Shown: positions 1 through 7,423 of the stretch, piece after piece
Layout: each line of letters opens with the position of its first letter
Position numbering within the stretch: position 1 is the first letter of the stretch
NCBI GenBank assembly: GCA_041656295.1
Contig: JBBADV010000024.1
Span: forward strand, 1-34,211
DNA from: Kiritimatiellales bacterium
Lineage (GTDB): Bacteria; Verrucomicrobiota; Kiritimatiellia; Kiritimatiellales; Tichowtungiaceae
Reading direction: 5' to 3'
Length of the DNA stretch: 34,211 bases
The notes under the pieces: generated by a model
What the model was told of the DNA's origin: nothing
The model's input: the letters and a program-made list of their open reading frames with translations, nothing else
Database searches by the model: none
Program-made: the position numbers and the translations under genes

Positions 1-857
1 CCAAGCTCACTGAAATTTTCCCCGTGGTCGGCACTGACAATGATGATGAGGTCGTCCAGCACACCCTGCTTTTCGAGTGCGGCGAGAATTTTTCCAACGT
101 GTTCGTCGGCATAACGGATGCCGGTATCGTAGCCGTCAATCAGCTTGCGCATTTCCGCCATGTCGCGCACTTCGCCGGGATGACGCGGAAATTCCGGGTT
201 GGTTGAATTATCATACATCGCAATATCCTGAATGGTATGCGGCCCCGGAAGTTTACGGTCGTGTTCAATCTGCTCCGGCGTGCACCATGCCGGCAGCGGA
301 TCATTTTCGAACGGATTGCCGAACTCCGCCGGCGCGCGGAACGGCGTGTGCGGATCCCAGTAGTTGATGTGCAGATACCAGTTGTCTTCTTTGCCGCGCC
401 GCTTAATCCAGTCGAGCGCTGCCGGTGAAACATCTTCAGCGGATTCCATACCCCCTTTGCCGGTGTCGTGCGTTTCTCTAAAACCGGCGAGAAATTCCCA
501 CGAGGAATGACGTTCGGCAAAACCGCCGATATATACCGTATGCAGACCGCATTTTTTAGAAAGGATCGACGGCAGCCGTGTTTGAGTGAACCGGCTGCGA
601 AAACCGCGTTCACTTCCCTCCGGACGGAAATCAGCGCACAGTCCCCCGTGATTCACTGCGCCGGTATGTATTCCAAACCGGCCGCTCATCAGCGCGCTGC
701 GCGACGGCAGACACGGCGCATCAGAACAGTAATAATGATCAAACAGCACACCGTCCGCTGCAATCTTATCGATATTCGGCGATGTGTTGCGATGGTAGCC
801 GTAACAGCCGAGATGATCCGGCCGCAGTGTATCAATATCCAGATATAAGATTCTCAC
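1..857 (-). CDS. Sulfatase, type I formylglycine-dependent (3' end outside window)
   Basis: The minus-strand frame opens with GTG at 855-857, preceded at good spacing by AAGGAG, and runs off the left edge after 285 codons, so the C-terminal part is missing. The N-terminus reads ILYLDIDTLRPDHLGCYGY, the usual first strand of arylsulfatases with metal-binding Asp residues (D7, D9). The active-site signature CLPSR has its Cys at residue 49, the position converted to formylglycine, followed by SALMSG. Near the truncated end, SADHGENF is the second metal-site motif. By family it hydrolyses sulfate esters, probably on a glycan. A Cys-type site needs a maturase (anSME or FGE), and none is encoded here. 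No signal peptide is visible, so the chosen start implies a cytoplasmic enzyme or a missed upstream start. It lies 45 bp downstream of the GntR/LacI-type regulator, probably as one operon. The substrate is unknown. Confidence 0.93.
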   Translation of the reverse strand, partial: MRILYLDIDTLRPDHLGCYGYHRNTSPNIDKIAADGVLFDHYYCSDAPCLPSRSALMSGRFGIHTGAVNHGGLCADFRPEGSERGFRSRFTQTRLPSILSKKCGLHTVYIGGFAERHSSWEFLAGFRETHDTGKGGMESAEDVSPAALDWIKRRGKEDNWYLHINYWDPHTPFRAPAEFGNPFENDPLPAWCTPEQIEHDRKLPGPHTIQDIAMYDNSTNPEFPRHPGEVRDMAEMRKLIDGYDTGIRYADEHVGKILAALEKQGVLDDLIIIVSADHGENFSEL

Positions 858-902
858 CGGTTCTCCTTGTTTATGATTCTCACAAAATCCGCCTTTCTGA
901 CT

Positions 903-1961
903 TTATTCCGTCTCCGGAACTGTTGAATCCCCGATGAAAAGTTTCGGCTCTTTCGGAACCATTTTCAATGGACCGTCCCATCTGCCGCCGCCGCCCGCAA
1001 TCCAGTCCATACACTTTGAAAGCTGTGGTTTTACATTTGGCCATTCCAGAGAAGTAATCCGCGGAACGGTCCACTGGGCAAGTCCTTCATCGCTGACCGT
1101 TGCAACTGCAATCTCATGACCCACTCGTATTCCAATATCTGAAAATGCACGAATTGCTCCAATTGCGGTTGTCAGTGTAGTGCAAAGTAGCGCCGGCATC
1201 ACCGGCTCCCCGCTGCGAATCAAATCTGCCACAACATCATAAGCGCGTCCTGCCGTCATTTCGAACGGAGCCACCGGCTCATTATATGCCCGCCCGTCGA
1301 CATCGTTTTCCTGCCTCCACGTCATCCACCGGTTTATACGGGCCTGAATTGTCGCGCCTAGGGGTTGTGTATTTAAACAATCGATTCTGCAATGCCCCAA
1401 ACTTAACAGATGATCCAGCAGATGATCCATCCAGTCCGTCGGAGTGCGGATCAACGAAGGAATCCCCAGTTCTGTCATATCCATCATCATCGCCACAACC
1501 GGACGATCCGTTTGCTCAAAACGTATTCGAACCCGTTCAGGCATCGGCGTCGGCAGCGGAATAAGCACAATCCCGTCAAATGAATTCAATGCATTCAGCA
1601 AAATCGGATCATCCCAATGTACATACGGAACAAGCCGGACGCGCATTCCGTATGCCTGTGCCGCATATTCCGTTTCACGGTGAATTATCGAATAATTCTG
1701 CGACGGAAAATTCGGAACTAAAAACGCAATTTGCTTGCCGATGCGCTCCGTAGATTTTGCTGAGCGGGAAATAAATAATCGACCCGTAGAACCGCGTTCC
1801 AGAACACCTTCCTGAATTAATGCCTGCACTGCCCGGCGCGCCGTCATATGACTGACTCCGGCCTCTTCAGCCAGACTGCGTTCCCCAGGAATGTCATTCA
1901 GGACATAATCGCCATGCTGAATTCGCGATTGAATTAATTCAACAACCTTGCTTTGTGCCAT
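903..1961 (-). CDS. GntR-type winged-helix regulator with LacI-like ligand-binding domain
   Basis: This is a 352-residue protein. Residues about 1-70 form a GntR winged helix: the IPGERSLAEEAGVSHMTARRAV segment is the recognition helix region, and GVLERGSTGRLFIS is the wing. Residues about 75-345 resemble the periplasmic-binding/LacI sensor fold (IAFLVPNF, FDGIVLIPLP, GHCRIDCLN, ALLCTT, VATVSDEG). This AraR-like architecture usually represses sugar-utilisation genes until the sugar binds. The ATG at 1961 gives the complete winged helix. The gene precedes the sulfatase on the same strand, so sulfated-glycan breakdown products are plausible effectors (inference). A perfect palindrome sits inside its own predicted promoter at 2003-2030, suggesting autorepression. 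Confidence 0.93.
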   Translation of the reverse strand: MAQSKVVELIQSRIQHGDYVLNDIPGERSLAEEAGVSHMTARRAVQALIQEGVLERGSTGRLFISRSAKSTERIGKQIAFLVPNFPSQNYSIIHRETEYAAQAYGMRVRLVPYVHWDDPILLNALNSFDGIVLIPLPTPMPERVRIRFEQTDRPVVAMMMDMTELGIPSLIRTPTDWMDHLLDHLLSLGHCRIDCLNTQPLGATIQARINRWMTWRQENDVDGRAYNEPVAPFEMTAGRAYDVVADLIRSGEPVMPALLCTTLTTAIGAIRAFSDIGIRVGHEIAVATVSDEGLAQWTVPRITSLEWPNVKPQLSKCMDWIAGGGGRWDGPLKMVPKEPKLFIGDSTVPETE

Positions 1962-2002
1962 AACACATTACTTTCGTTAAAAAATCTGAATATGATTTTT
2001 GA

Positions 2003-2030
2003 TTTATAACATCGCTGTTATAAAAATCAA
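2003..2030 (-). promoter_or_regulatory. Predicted promoter with embedded operator palindrome
   Basis: TTTATAACA (2003-2011) and TGTTATAAA (2016-2024) are perfect 9-bp inverted arms around TCGC. Read on the minus strand, TTGATT (2025-2030) and TATAAA (2003-2008) are separated by 16 bp, making a plausible -35/-10 pair for the regulator gene starting at 1961. The palindrome fills the spacer and -10 box, as expected for an autorepressor site. It could also control the plus-strand stub at 2117. That the regulator at 903-1961 binds here is inference from position. Confidence 0.6.
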
Positions 2031-2116
2031 TATGTTTTTATTATATTTTTTAGCTTAAAAATTATACTGATTTTAATTTAATTCTCTCTTAAATAACGTC
2101 TGAAGGAGACGATGCA

Positions 2117-2227
2117 ATGGCTTGCGATATTCAAATTCTTCGCGATCCGGCAAAAAATGCCGATGTCACCGCAGATCCGGTAACAGATCAATACCGGGGA
2201 TTGTGGCACGATTTGCACAGTTTTTAA
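2117..2227 (+). CDS. Short ORF, probably the truncated 5' stub of a lost gene
   Basis: ATG at 2117 follows AAGGAG (2103-2108) at ideal spacing, and the frame gives 36 residues starting MACDIQILRDPAKNADVT before TAA. It is divergent from the regulator and shares the AT-rich intergenic region with it, the position expected for a regulated sugar-utilisation gene. About 130 bp further on, transposase debris begins. I do not recognise the peptide. The simplest reading is the start of a gene whose remainder was lost when insertion sequences entered. A genuine small protein is the alternative. The 2228-2350 stretch shows nothing convincing on either strand. Confidence 0.35.
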   Translation: MACDIQILRDPAKNADVTADPVTDQYRGLWHDLHSF

Positions 2228-2356
2228 AAAGTCCGGCTGCTGATTCAGGCACGTCAGTATATATTTTGTAAGCTTTCACGAGCATATTGCGTCTGCGAAA
2301 ATCCGCTGTGCCGCGAAGTGGGATAACGTACAAAAAGTTTCGCATAATTAAAAAGA

Positions 2357-2410
2357 GGTTCTCCGGCTGATAAAAAACCAGCGCTGTGAAAGCAACCACA
2401 ACGGAGAACC
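2357..2410 (+). repeat. Inverted repeat at the 5' side of the IS256-type remnant
   Basis: GGTTCTCCG (2357-2365) and CGGAGAACC (2402-2410) form perfect 9-bp arms immediately before the degenerate transposase start at 2413. This may be the left end or leader hairpin of the original element. The element's true terminus was not identified. Confidence 0.5.
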
Positions 2411-2412
2411 GA

Positions 2413-2775
2413 ATGAATAAAGAACAGAAATCGACAGAAGAACCAACGAAAAGATCATCGGAATTGACGACCGTGAAGTACGCACACATCTGTGCGAGCT
2501 GGTGAGAGGCTCGGTGGAAGAGACTCTCAACGGGCTGCTGGACGCAGAAGCGGATGCGCTGTGCGGAGCCAAACGGTATGAACGCAGTCCTAAGCGGGTG
2601 GATTCATGAGCCGGCAGTGATCAGCGCAATCTGGAAACACAGGCCGGAAAAGTGGCGCTGCACATTCCGAAATTGCGAATCCTGCCGTTTGAAACACAGA
2701 TGATCGAGCAGTACCGGCAGCGGGAAAGCTCAGTGGAAAACACACGGATGGAGATGGTTCTAGCCGGGGTATCTG
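2413..2775 (+). pseudogene. Degenerate IS256/Mutator-family transposase, N-terminal part
   Basis: Translation in two frames gives pieces typical of IS256-family transposases: VEETLNGLLDAEADALCGAK, RYERSPKRVD, then LETQAGKVALHIPKLRILPF and RRESSVE-like text followed by EMVLAGVSG. Three lesions are visible. The ATG frame at 2413 ends at TGA after about 30 codons while the family frame continues out of phase. A TGA replaces the expected Arg codon after RVDS (about 2609). Homology stops abruptly near 2775, before the catalytic DDE region. At the breakpoint it joins a different transposase, sharing the bases around GCCGGGGTATCTGG. It is non-functional. Confidence 0.85.
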
Positions 2776-3110
2776 GAAGTAGAAACGGTGGCGCATTGCG
2801 GCGGATCAATGAGCGGGTCGTTCTGCGGGGCGGTTACCTATACGGATTTAATCTGCGAGTGGACGGTGCTGCATGCGGTGTGGGATAAGAGTGCAGCGGC
2901 GGTGGTGGAGCAGACGCAGGATGTGGAAGGTAAACTGCCGTTTGCGCTGCCGGGCTTTGACCCGGATAACGGCAGTGAGTTTATCAACCAGCACCTGGCG
3001 GATGATCTGCTGAAGCGCAAACGTCCGGGCTGTTTTACACGCAGCCGTCCGTATCGCAAAAACGACAATGCCCATGCCGAACAGAAAAACTGGACGCATG
3101 AACATCAACG
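2764..3110 (+). pseudogene. Integrase-core (rve) transposase fragment
   Basis: The frame reading PGYLEVETVAHCGGSMSGS, then TDLICEWTVLHAVW, FDPDNGSEFINQHL and TRSRPYRKNDNAHAEQKNWT matches the catalytic core of a large integrase-type transposase family (rve fold) common in environmental bacteria. The second Asp (DNGSEF) and the Glu (HAEQKNW) of the DDE triad are present. The first, usually D in a 'DTVAHCGG' motif, is E here, as I recall the family. The N-terminal helix-turn-helix region is missing, and after about 3108 the frame no longer resembles the family. The element is dead. The transposase starting at 34153 may belong to the same family. Confidence 0.8.
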
Positions 3111-3200
3111 ATCAAAACCCCTCATCCCTTCGGTGTCTTTTTTATGTGAGGCAATACGCCTGTTATCAATCCGGGTGGGGGATCTGTCGCAAACCAGCCG

Positions 3201-6077
3201 TCAATGTCCCAGCTCGAACCGCAGCCGGTAGAAGCCTTGCGTTGCCGACCCCACCCGCGGCACCAGAGCCCGCACGCGAACCGCCGCGCCGCCTTCATCA
3301 TCCACCTGGAAGGTCACGCCTGCCGCCGGCCGCCACTCGCCCTCCACGAGCGATGCCGTCGTCTCAATCACATACCCGAACCCCGGTGGCAATCCCCGCC
3401 GCTGCGGAAACTCCAGCACGAACCCTTCGGGCTCCGCTGCGCACCTCCATGCCGCGCCCGCCTCTGCCTGCACCGGGTTGCGCCCGAACAGATACTCCTC
3501 CATATTGCTCAGTCCATCGCCATCGGGATCGTCCAGCGCCCCGCGCTGCCCCTCCGGCACACCCGCCTGTCCCGCAATCCACGTATCGAACACCGCCGCC
3601 TTCACCTCGCGTTCCAGCACCAGCCGCGGACGCCTGCCCACCGCTGCCTCGCGCGAATAGTATGAGTACGTCGCCTCGCTGTTCGGCTGACTCGTCACCG
3701 CCAGCGCGAGGCTCAGCAGTCCGTCTCCGGCATGCTCCGCCAACGCCACCGATGTCACGTCAAGCCGCTCAAGGAGGTTGGTTGACATCAGCCACGAGAT
3801 CACCACCGCACCGAGTGATGGCTGGCTGGTCCACGTTACCGCCTGCTCGTTCCATCCGTCTGCGGCAACCAGCCTCAACTCAGCATTCGCCGCTGTGACG
3901 GGCGAGGGCGGGCTGCCGGTTTGCAGTTCGAGATACGCCCGTACAAACGCCTGCGTAACCGAGGTCAGGTCGAAGCGCAGAAACGCCCGGCGGTTATAGC
4001 CCGTGCTGCTTTTCTTGATCATCAGCATAGTCGCGGTGCCGTAATTGTCGTTCGCGTAGCTGCCATCGCGTACATAGGTGTCCGCCACCGGCTCCAGCCG
4101 TTCCGTCACCAGCACGTAGGTCGGGTCGGATGCCAGCGTCACCGTCACCCGCTCCGACACCTGCCGCCCGCTGCTCGTTGTCACGGTCAGCTCGATCTCA
4201 TGTGTTCCGCGCGCGCTGAAGGTCACGAGCGGACTCGTCCCGTCCGCATCACCGAAAACTGCTGTGCCTGCACCAGCCGCATGCCGCCATTGGATCTCGT
4301 ACGTACCTGCTGCCGCAGGCTTGCGTCCCGCAAAAACCTCCGCTGCGAGCCGCACGCTGTTGGAGGGGAAGGTGACAACGACCTCAGCCGGAAAGACGAT
4401 CTCCGGCAGGGCCAGGCGGCGGACAAGCTGATCCTCGTACAGCGAAAACGGCTCCAGAGTATTACCCTGCCCCACGCCCTCGACATGGTCCGGCGGATTG
4501 CACTTCGCTCCGCCGGCTGTGGGCCTCTCCACACCGCTGCGGTTGCCGCGCGTACCGATGGCATAACCGTAGCGGCTCTGCTCCGTGCGTACCACATACG
4601 AGACGCCGCTGCCGGTGCCCTCTATGTTCCAGAACACGCTGTGTGCAGAGGTGAGGTTGTGCTTCGGCTCGCTTCCGGATGCCCGGTAGCGCGCCTCCCA
4701 CCAGCTTGAGTCCCCGGTGCTGGTGTCGATCAGGTTGGAGTGGCTGAAATGCATATGGTGGTCTGACCCGCTGCCGTTGGCCTTCTGCGAGCCCGTGTCG
4801 CCTGTCTGCAACCCCGTGTCGCTGTCAACGCAGTGGTGGAAGACGTTGCCGGACGATCCCATGTGCGAGAGCACGAAGCCGTGCCGGGTGAAGGTGGAAC
4901 GGCATTGCGTCACGAGAGCGTCGCAGGAGTTCTGCAGCCGGTACATGTAGCCGTTGCCGCCCCCGCCGCCATACTGCGATCGCTGCATGTGGACTTCGCT
5001 CACGGTGACGCGGCTGCAGTCGTTGAGCAGGATGCCGTTGCTGAGCAGGTGGCAGGTGAAGGTGTTGCCCGCAGCCTGAAACGTCTCAATGCGCCGGATC
5101 CATGCATCGCGGACGCGCGTCGCCCGGATAAGGTAGGAGCCGTGGGTGTCGTAGGCGGCTTTAGTGTCGTCATCATAGTCCGCGTCCGCCCAGCCTTTCC
5201 CCGGGTGCTGCACGTTGCCGATGGAGAAATCCTCCAGCCCCACCTCAGCCACCGGGCTTGTGCTCAGCCGCACCACCCGGGCGTTGTCGCGAGTTTTCAG
5301 GGCATAGCGCGTCGGCGCGTCCACGGTCAGCGTGCCCGCAGCACTGTCCACCGCCACCACGCGCCGGAAATAAGCCGGGCCGCGCAACGAGCTGCCATAG
5401 CCCAGCCAGCCCGTCTCACCGTGCTCGGTAATCCATGCGTCCGTGCAGTCCGCCCGCACGACGACCCATTGGCCGACCGCGAAGCCGGCGGTGCTGCTCA
5501 CCGGCAGAACCTGCGCCGGGCCGAGCAGGTCGCTGCGAAGCGCTGCACTGCCTGCGCCACCCGTGTAAAGGCTCGCCGCGGAAGGCCCTTCCACCTGGAT
5601 TACAGCCTTGCCGCGCATGTTGGTGGAGGTGTTGAGCAGAAAGGTCTGCCCCACGCCTGCACCGCGCAACACCACACCCGAGGCATTTATCCGCAGCGCA
5701 TAATTGTTGTTATCCTGCGGGCTGATCCGGTACAACCCAGCCGGCAGATAGACCACACCACCGCCCGCGCTCTGTGCAGCATTGATCGCCTTTTGAATGG
5801 CCGTTGTTGCGTCTGCCGTACCCGCGGCATCTGCGCCATACGGCGGCAGGGTCACGTCGTACACCGGTCCGACCACGTCCGGTACCGGCTCATCGCCCAT
5901 GCGGTAGCCCGCGTAAGAAAAATCCTGAATCAGCTTATCCGTCTCAAAATTCACTGTCCCGTCGGTGGGCGGCAGCCAACTGTCGGGATATAACGTGCTG
6001 CGCCAGGCAAGGCTCTCGCCTGCCATGAGAGAAACGGTCAGGGAAAAGACCGCGAAGACTCGTCTTTGTCGCTTCAT
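3201..6077 (-). CDS. Secreted right-handed beta-helix protein (pectate-lyase-3-like) with DNRLRE-type domain
   Basis: This is a 958-residue protein from ATG 6077, chosen because it starts a classical signal peptide (MKRQRR, hydrophobic core, SLA cleavage site near residue 24) with AAGGTGG upstream, although the frame stays open to 6251. Residues about 73-550 begin with the YGADAAGTADATTAIQKAI and GGGVVYLPAGLYRI motifs of pectate-lyase-superfamily 3 beta-helices. Residues about 560-650 look PKD/Ig-like. Residues about 655-820 match a DNRLRE carbohydrate-binding-like domain (ADTYVRDG, NDNYG, RAFLRFDL). Residues about 847-867 carry a DPDGDGLSNMEEY calcium-type motif, followed by a C-terminal region ending FYRLRFELGH. 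It is probably an extracellular polysaccharide lyase or hydrolase of unknown substrate. The gene is visibly GC-richer than its neighbours and bracketed by transposase remnants, suggesting acquisition. Confidence 0.85.
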   Translation of the reverse strand: MKRQRRVFAVFSLTVSLMAGESLAWRSTLYPDSWLPPTDGTVNFETDKLIQDFSYAGYRMGDEPVPDVVGPVYDVTLPPYGADAAGTADATTAIQKAINAAQSAGGGVVYLPAGLYRISPQDNNNYALRINASGVVLRGAGVGQTFLLNTSTNMRGKAVIQVEGPSAASLYTGGAGSAALRSDLLGPAQVLPVSSTAGFAVGQWVVVRADCTDAWITEHGETGWLGYGSSLRGPAYFRRVVAVDSAAGTLTVDAPTRYALKTRDNARVVRLSTSPVAEVGLEDFSIGNVQHPGKGWADADYDDDTKAAYDTHGSYLIRATRVRDAWIRRIETFQAAGNTFTCHLLSNGILLNDCSRVTVSEVHMQRSQYGGGGGNGYMYRLQNSCDALVTQCRSTFTRHGFVLSHMGSSGNVFHHCVDSDTGLQTGDTGSQKANGSGSDHHMHFSHSNLIDTSTGDSSWWEARYRASGSEPKHNLTSAHSVFWNIEGTGSGVSYVVRTEQSRYGYAIGTRGNRSGVERPTAGGAKCNPPDHVEGVGQGNTLEPFSLYEDQLVRRLALPEIVFPAEVVVTFPSNSVRLAAEVFAGRKPAAAGTYEIQWRHAAGAGTAVFGDADGTSPLVTFSARGTHEIELTVTTSSGRQVSERVTVTLASDPTYVLVTERLEPVADTYVRDGSYANDNYGTATMLMIKKSSTGYNRRAFLRFDLTSVTQAFVRAYLELQTGSPPSPVTAANAELRLVAADGWNEQAVTWTSQPSLGAVVISWLMSTNLLERLDVTSVALAEHAGDGLLSLALAVTSQPNSEATYSYYSREAAVGRRPRLVLEREVKAAVFDTWIAGQAGVPEGQRGALDDPDGDGLSNMEEYLFGRNPVQAEAGAAWRCAAEPEGFVLEFPQRRGLPPGFGYVIETTASLVEGEWRPAAGVTFQVDDEGGAAVRVRALVPRVGSATQGFYRLRFELGH

Positions 6078-6160
6078 CACTCGACATCCACCTTGTACAA
6101 ACATTTCAGTTCCAGAACTTGATATGGCATACCGTGCGAAAACTACGTTAAGGCGTACAT

Positions 6161-6177
6161 TACAACGGCACGTTGTA
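6161..6177. promoter_or_regulatory. Candidate operator palindrome upstream of the beta-helix gene
   Basis: TACAACG (6161-6167) and CGTTGTA (6171-6177) are perfect 7-bp arms around GCA, 84 bp upstream of the ATG at 6077. No clear -35/-10 pair was found with it. A repressor site is plausible but unproven. Confidence 0.35.
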
Positions 6178-6305
6178 TGCGGTAGCAGAGGGGTAAAAGT
6201 CAACCCCTTTTTCACCTTTCTGGGAGCACCTGGAAGCATAATGCATTGCATAAAGCAGACAAATAAGCGGATTATGAGTTCGTTCCTGCCTGCTGCCGCA
6301 GGTGT

Positions 6306-6570
6306 CTAGTCCCGCAGGATCAAACTTAAAGCGATCTGGATCAGAAGTCCAGATGTTGCAGATATATTCGTATGGCGTGAGACCGCTTAATATTTTGAGC
6401 CGTTTGGCAAAGTGATAGGCCATCAAAAAGGTCTGTACATGTTCTTTCAGCTGATCATGGGTTCCATAGTGATAACGTTTCACTGTTGCCTCTTTCAACG
6501 TCCGGTTCATCCGCTCAACCTGTCCGTTGGTCCAGGGATGTTTGGGTGTCGTACGGGCGAACCCGTGTAC
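6306..6570 (-). pseudogene. IS481-family transposase C-terminal remnant
   Basis: The minus-strand frame contains HPWTNGQVERMNRTLKEATV, KRYHYGTHDQLKEHV, AYHFAKRLKILSGLTPYEYI and IWTSDPDRFKFDP, the conserved C-terminal third of IS481-family transposases, including the last catalytic Glu (GQVERMN). Upstream of about 6560 the family sequence ends abruptly, so the N-terminus and the first two Asp residues are gone. Downstream of FDPAGLDT the frame reads on past the expected terminus to 6160. With the 2413-3110 debris it brackets the beta-helix gene. Confidence 0.85.
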
Positions 6571-6635
6571 TATCTGTCCCATAATTCATCCCTTCGGAGC
6601 TGCTTATACATCACTCCACTACACTGTGGGACTAA

Positions 6636-6794
6636 ACATCTAAAGAACGTCTTTTCGACCGTCTCCCAATAACAAAATTCGAAGACCGTGTGTACGAATT
6701 CAACGACGAGGCCATTCGCGAAATGTATGACGAAGCTGAGGCCGATGTTCTTGAAAAAATCAAAGCCTATGATGCAGAACATCCACAGGTTTGA
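6636..6794 (+). pseudogene. Orphan 3' tail of an unidentified gene
   Basis: From just after an in-frame stop at 6633, the plus strand reads 52 codons to TGA at 6792-6794. They include KERLFDRLPITKFEDRV, FNDEAIREMYDEAEADVLEK and IKAYDAEHPQV. The charged, helical composition and third-position pattern look like real protein, but there is no start codon or ribosome binding site. I do not recognise the family. It is probably a remnant truncated on its 5' side by the IS481 event. From 6795 to 6890 I see nothing. Confidence 0.4.
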
Positions 6795-6890
6795 TATGCG
6801 GATTCCGGGATGGGATCAGAGAGTATTTAAGTGCGGTATACGCAGATCAAGGTGAATGAATCACCGGCATGCCTGCTCGTTATGTCCACT

Positions 6891-7214
6891 TTAAATCGCC
6901 AGCAGACCGGTGAGCTGCAAAATCAGTAAAAGCGTGCAGGCGATGCAAAGTCCGATCGACCAGTACGGGCGCTTGCTGCCGTCGGCGGCACGCCGGATAA
7001 GTTTGACGTACAGTGCAGTGCCTGAAAGCGCAAGGGTAAAAATCAGCATGGAGAGAAAAGCGAGCTGATTCCAGCCGGCGTGCGGTACGCTGGCGCCGGC
7101 GCGGCCAACAAGCGGCAGGAGCAGGCAGGTGAAGAAAAAGGCAAGTCCGGCACAAACGGCAAGCGTATCGCCAACAACCGGTTTGTGTAAAAATTCTTTG
7201 TGCTTCTGTTTCAT
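6891..7214 (-). CDS. Small membrane protein, unknown function
   Basis: This 107-residue protein starts MKQKHKEFLHKP and has three hydrophobic stretches: roughly residues 16-36 (LAVCAGLAFFFTCLLLPLVG), 48-70 (LAFLSMLIFTLALSGTALYV) and 84-106 (WSIGLCIACTLLLILQLTGL). It is therefore probably a three-helix inner-membrane protein. No conserved domain is recognised. The start codon at 7214 lacks a strong ribosome binding site. It is divergent from uvrA, with about 210 bp between them. Length, composition and hydrophobicity pattern support a real gene. Confidence 0.65.
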   Translation of the reverse strand: MKQKHKEFLHKPVVGDTLAVCAGLAFFFTCLLLPLVGRAGASVPHAGWNQLAFLSMLIFTLALSGTALYVKLIRRAADGSKRPYWSIGLCIACTLLLILQLTGLLAI

Positions 7215-7281
7215 TAGAGCACGTTATACGCCGCTTTGCCGGAAATTTAAACGATTTTTTCGAATTGATGTGGCGCGAACA

Positions 7282-7310
7282 TTCCTGTCTGCGCTTCAGG
7301 CGGACAGGAA
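7282..7310. repeat. Palindromic hairpin of a dispersed short repeat
   Basis: TTCCTGTCTGC (7282-7292) and GCGGACAGGAA (7300-7310) pair over 11 bp with one T/C difference that is a G-U pair in RNA, leaving a 7-nt loop. It lies between the small membrane protein and uvrA. The ACATTCCTGTCTGC core resembles the elements at 10741-10799, indicating a dispersed palindrome family rather than a uvrA-specific regulator. Confidence 0.55.
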
Positions 7311-7423
7311 CATCTGCCTCACAATTTGCACAGGTTTGTGAAAATCGGTGTCGATCGATGGTTAAAAGTTTCCTTCCCGCAAACAGGCGTGATACCGTTT
7401 GCAGTAAAATTTCCGGTGATTTT

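Noticed and set aside
140..613. 157-codon minus-strand ORF over the sulfatase
   Set aside because: It is out of frame with the clear sulfatase reading (CLPSR motif) on the same strand, and its Arg-rich text has no domain.
2166..2489. 107-codon minus-strand ORF between the stub and the IS256 remnant
   Set aside because: It runs antisense through the transposase remnant with no ribosome binding site or family likeness.
4833..5993. 386-codon plus-strand ORF opposite the beta-helix gene
   Set aside because: Long antisense frames are expected opposite GC-rich coding DNA; the minus frame has a signal peptide and domains.
6196..6220. GGGGT...ACCCC hairpin followed by TTTTT on the plus strand
   Set aside because: It looks like a rho-independent terminator, but no plus-strand gene lies upstream to be terminated; the stem is only 5-6 bp.
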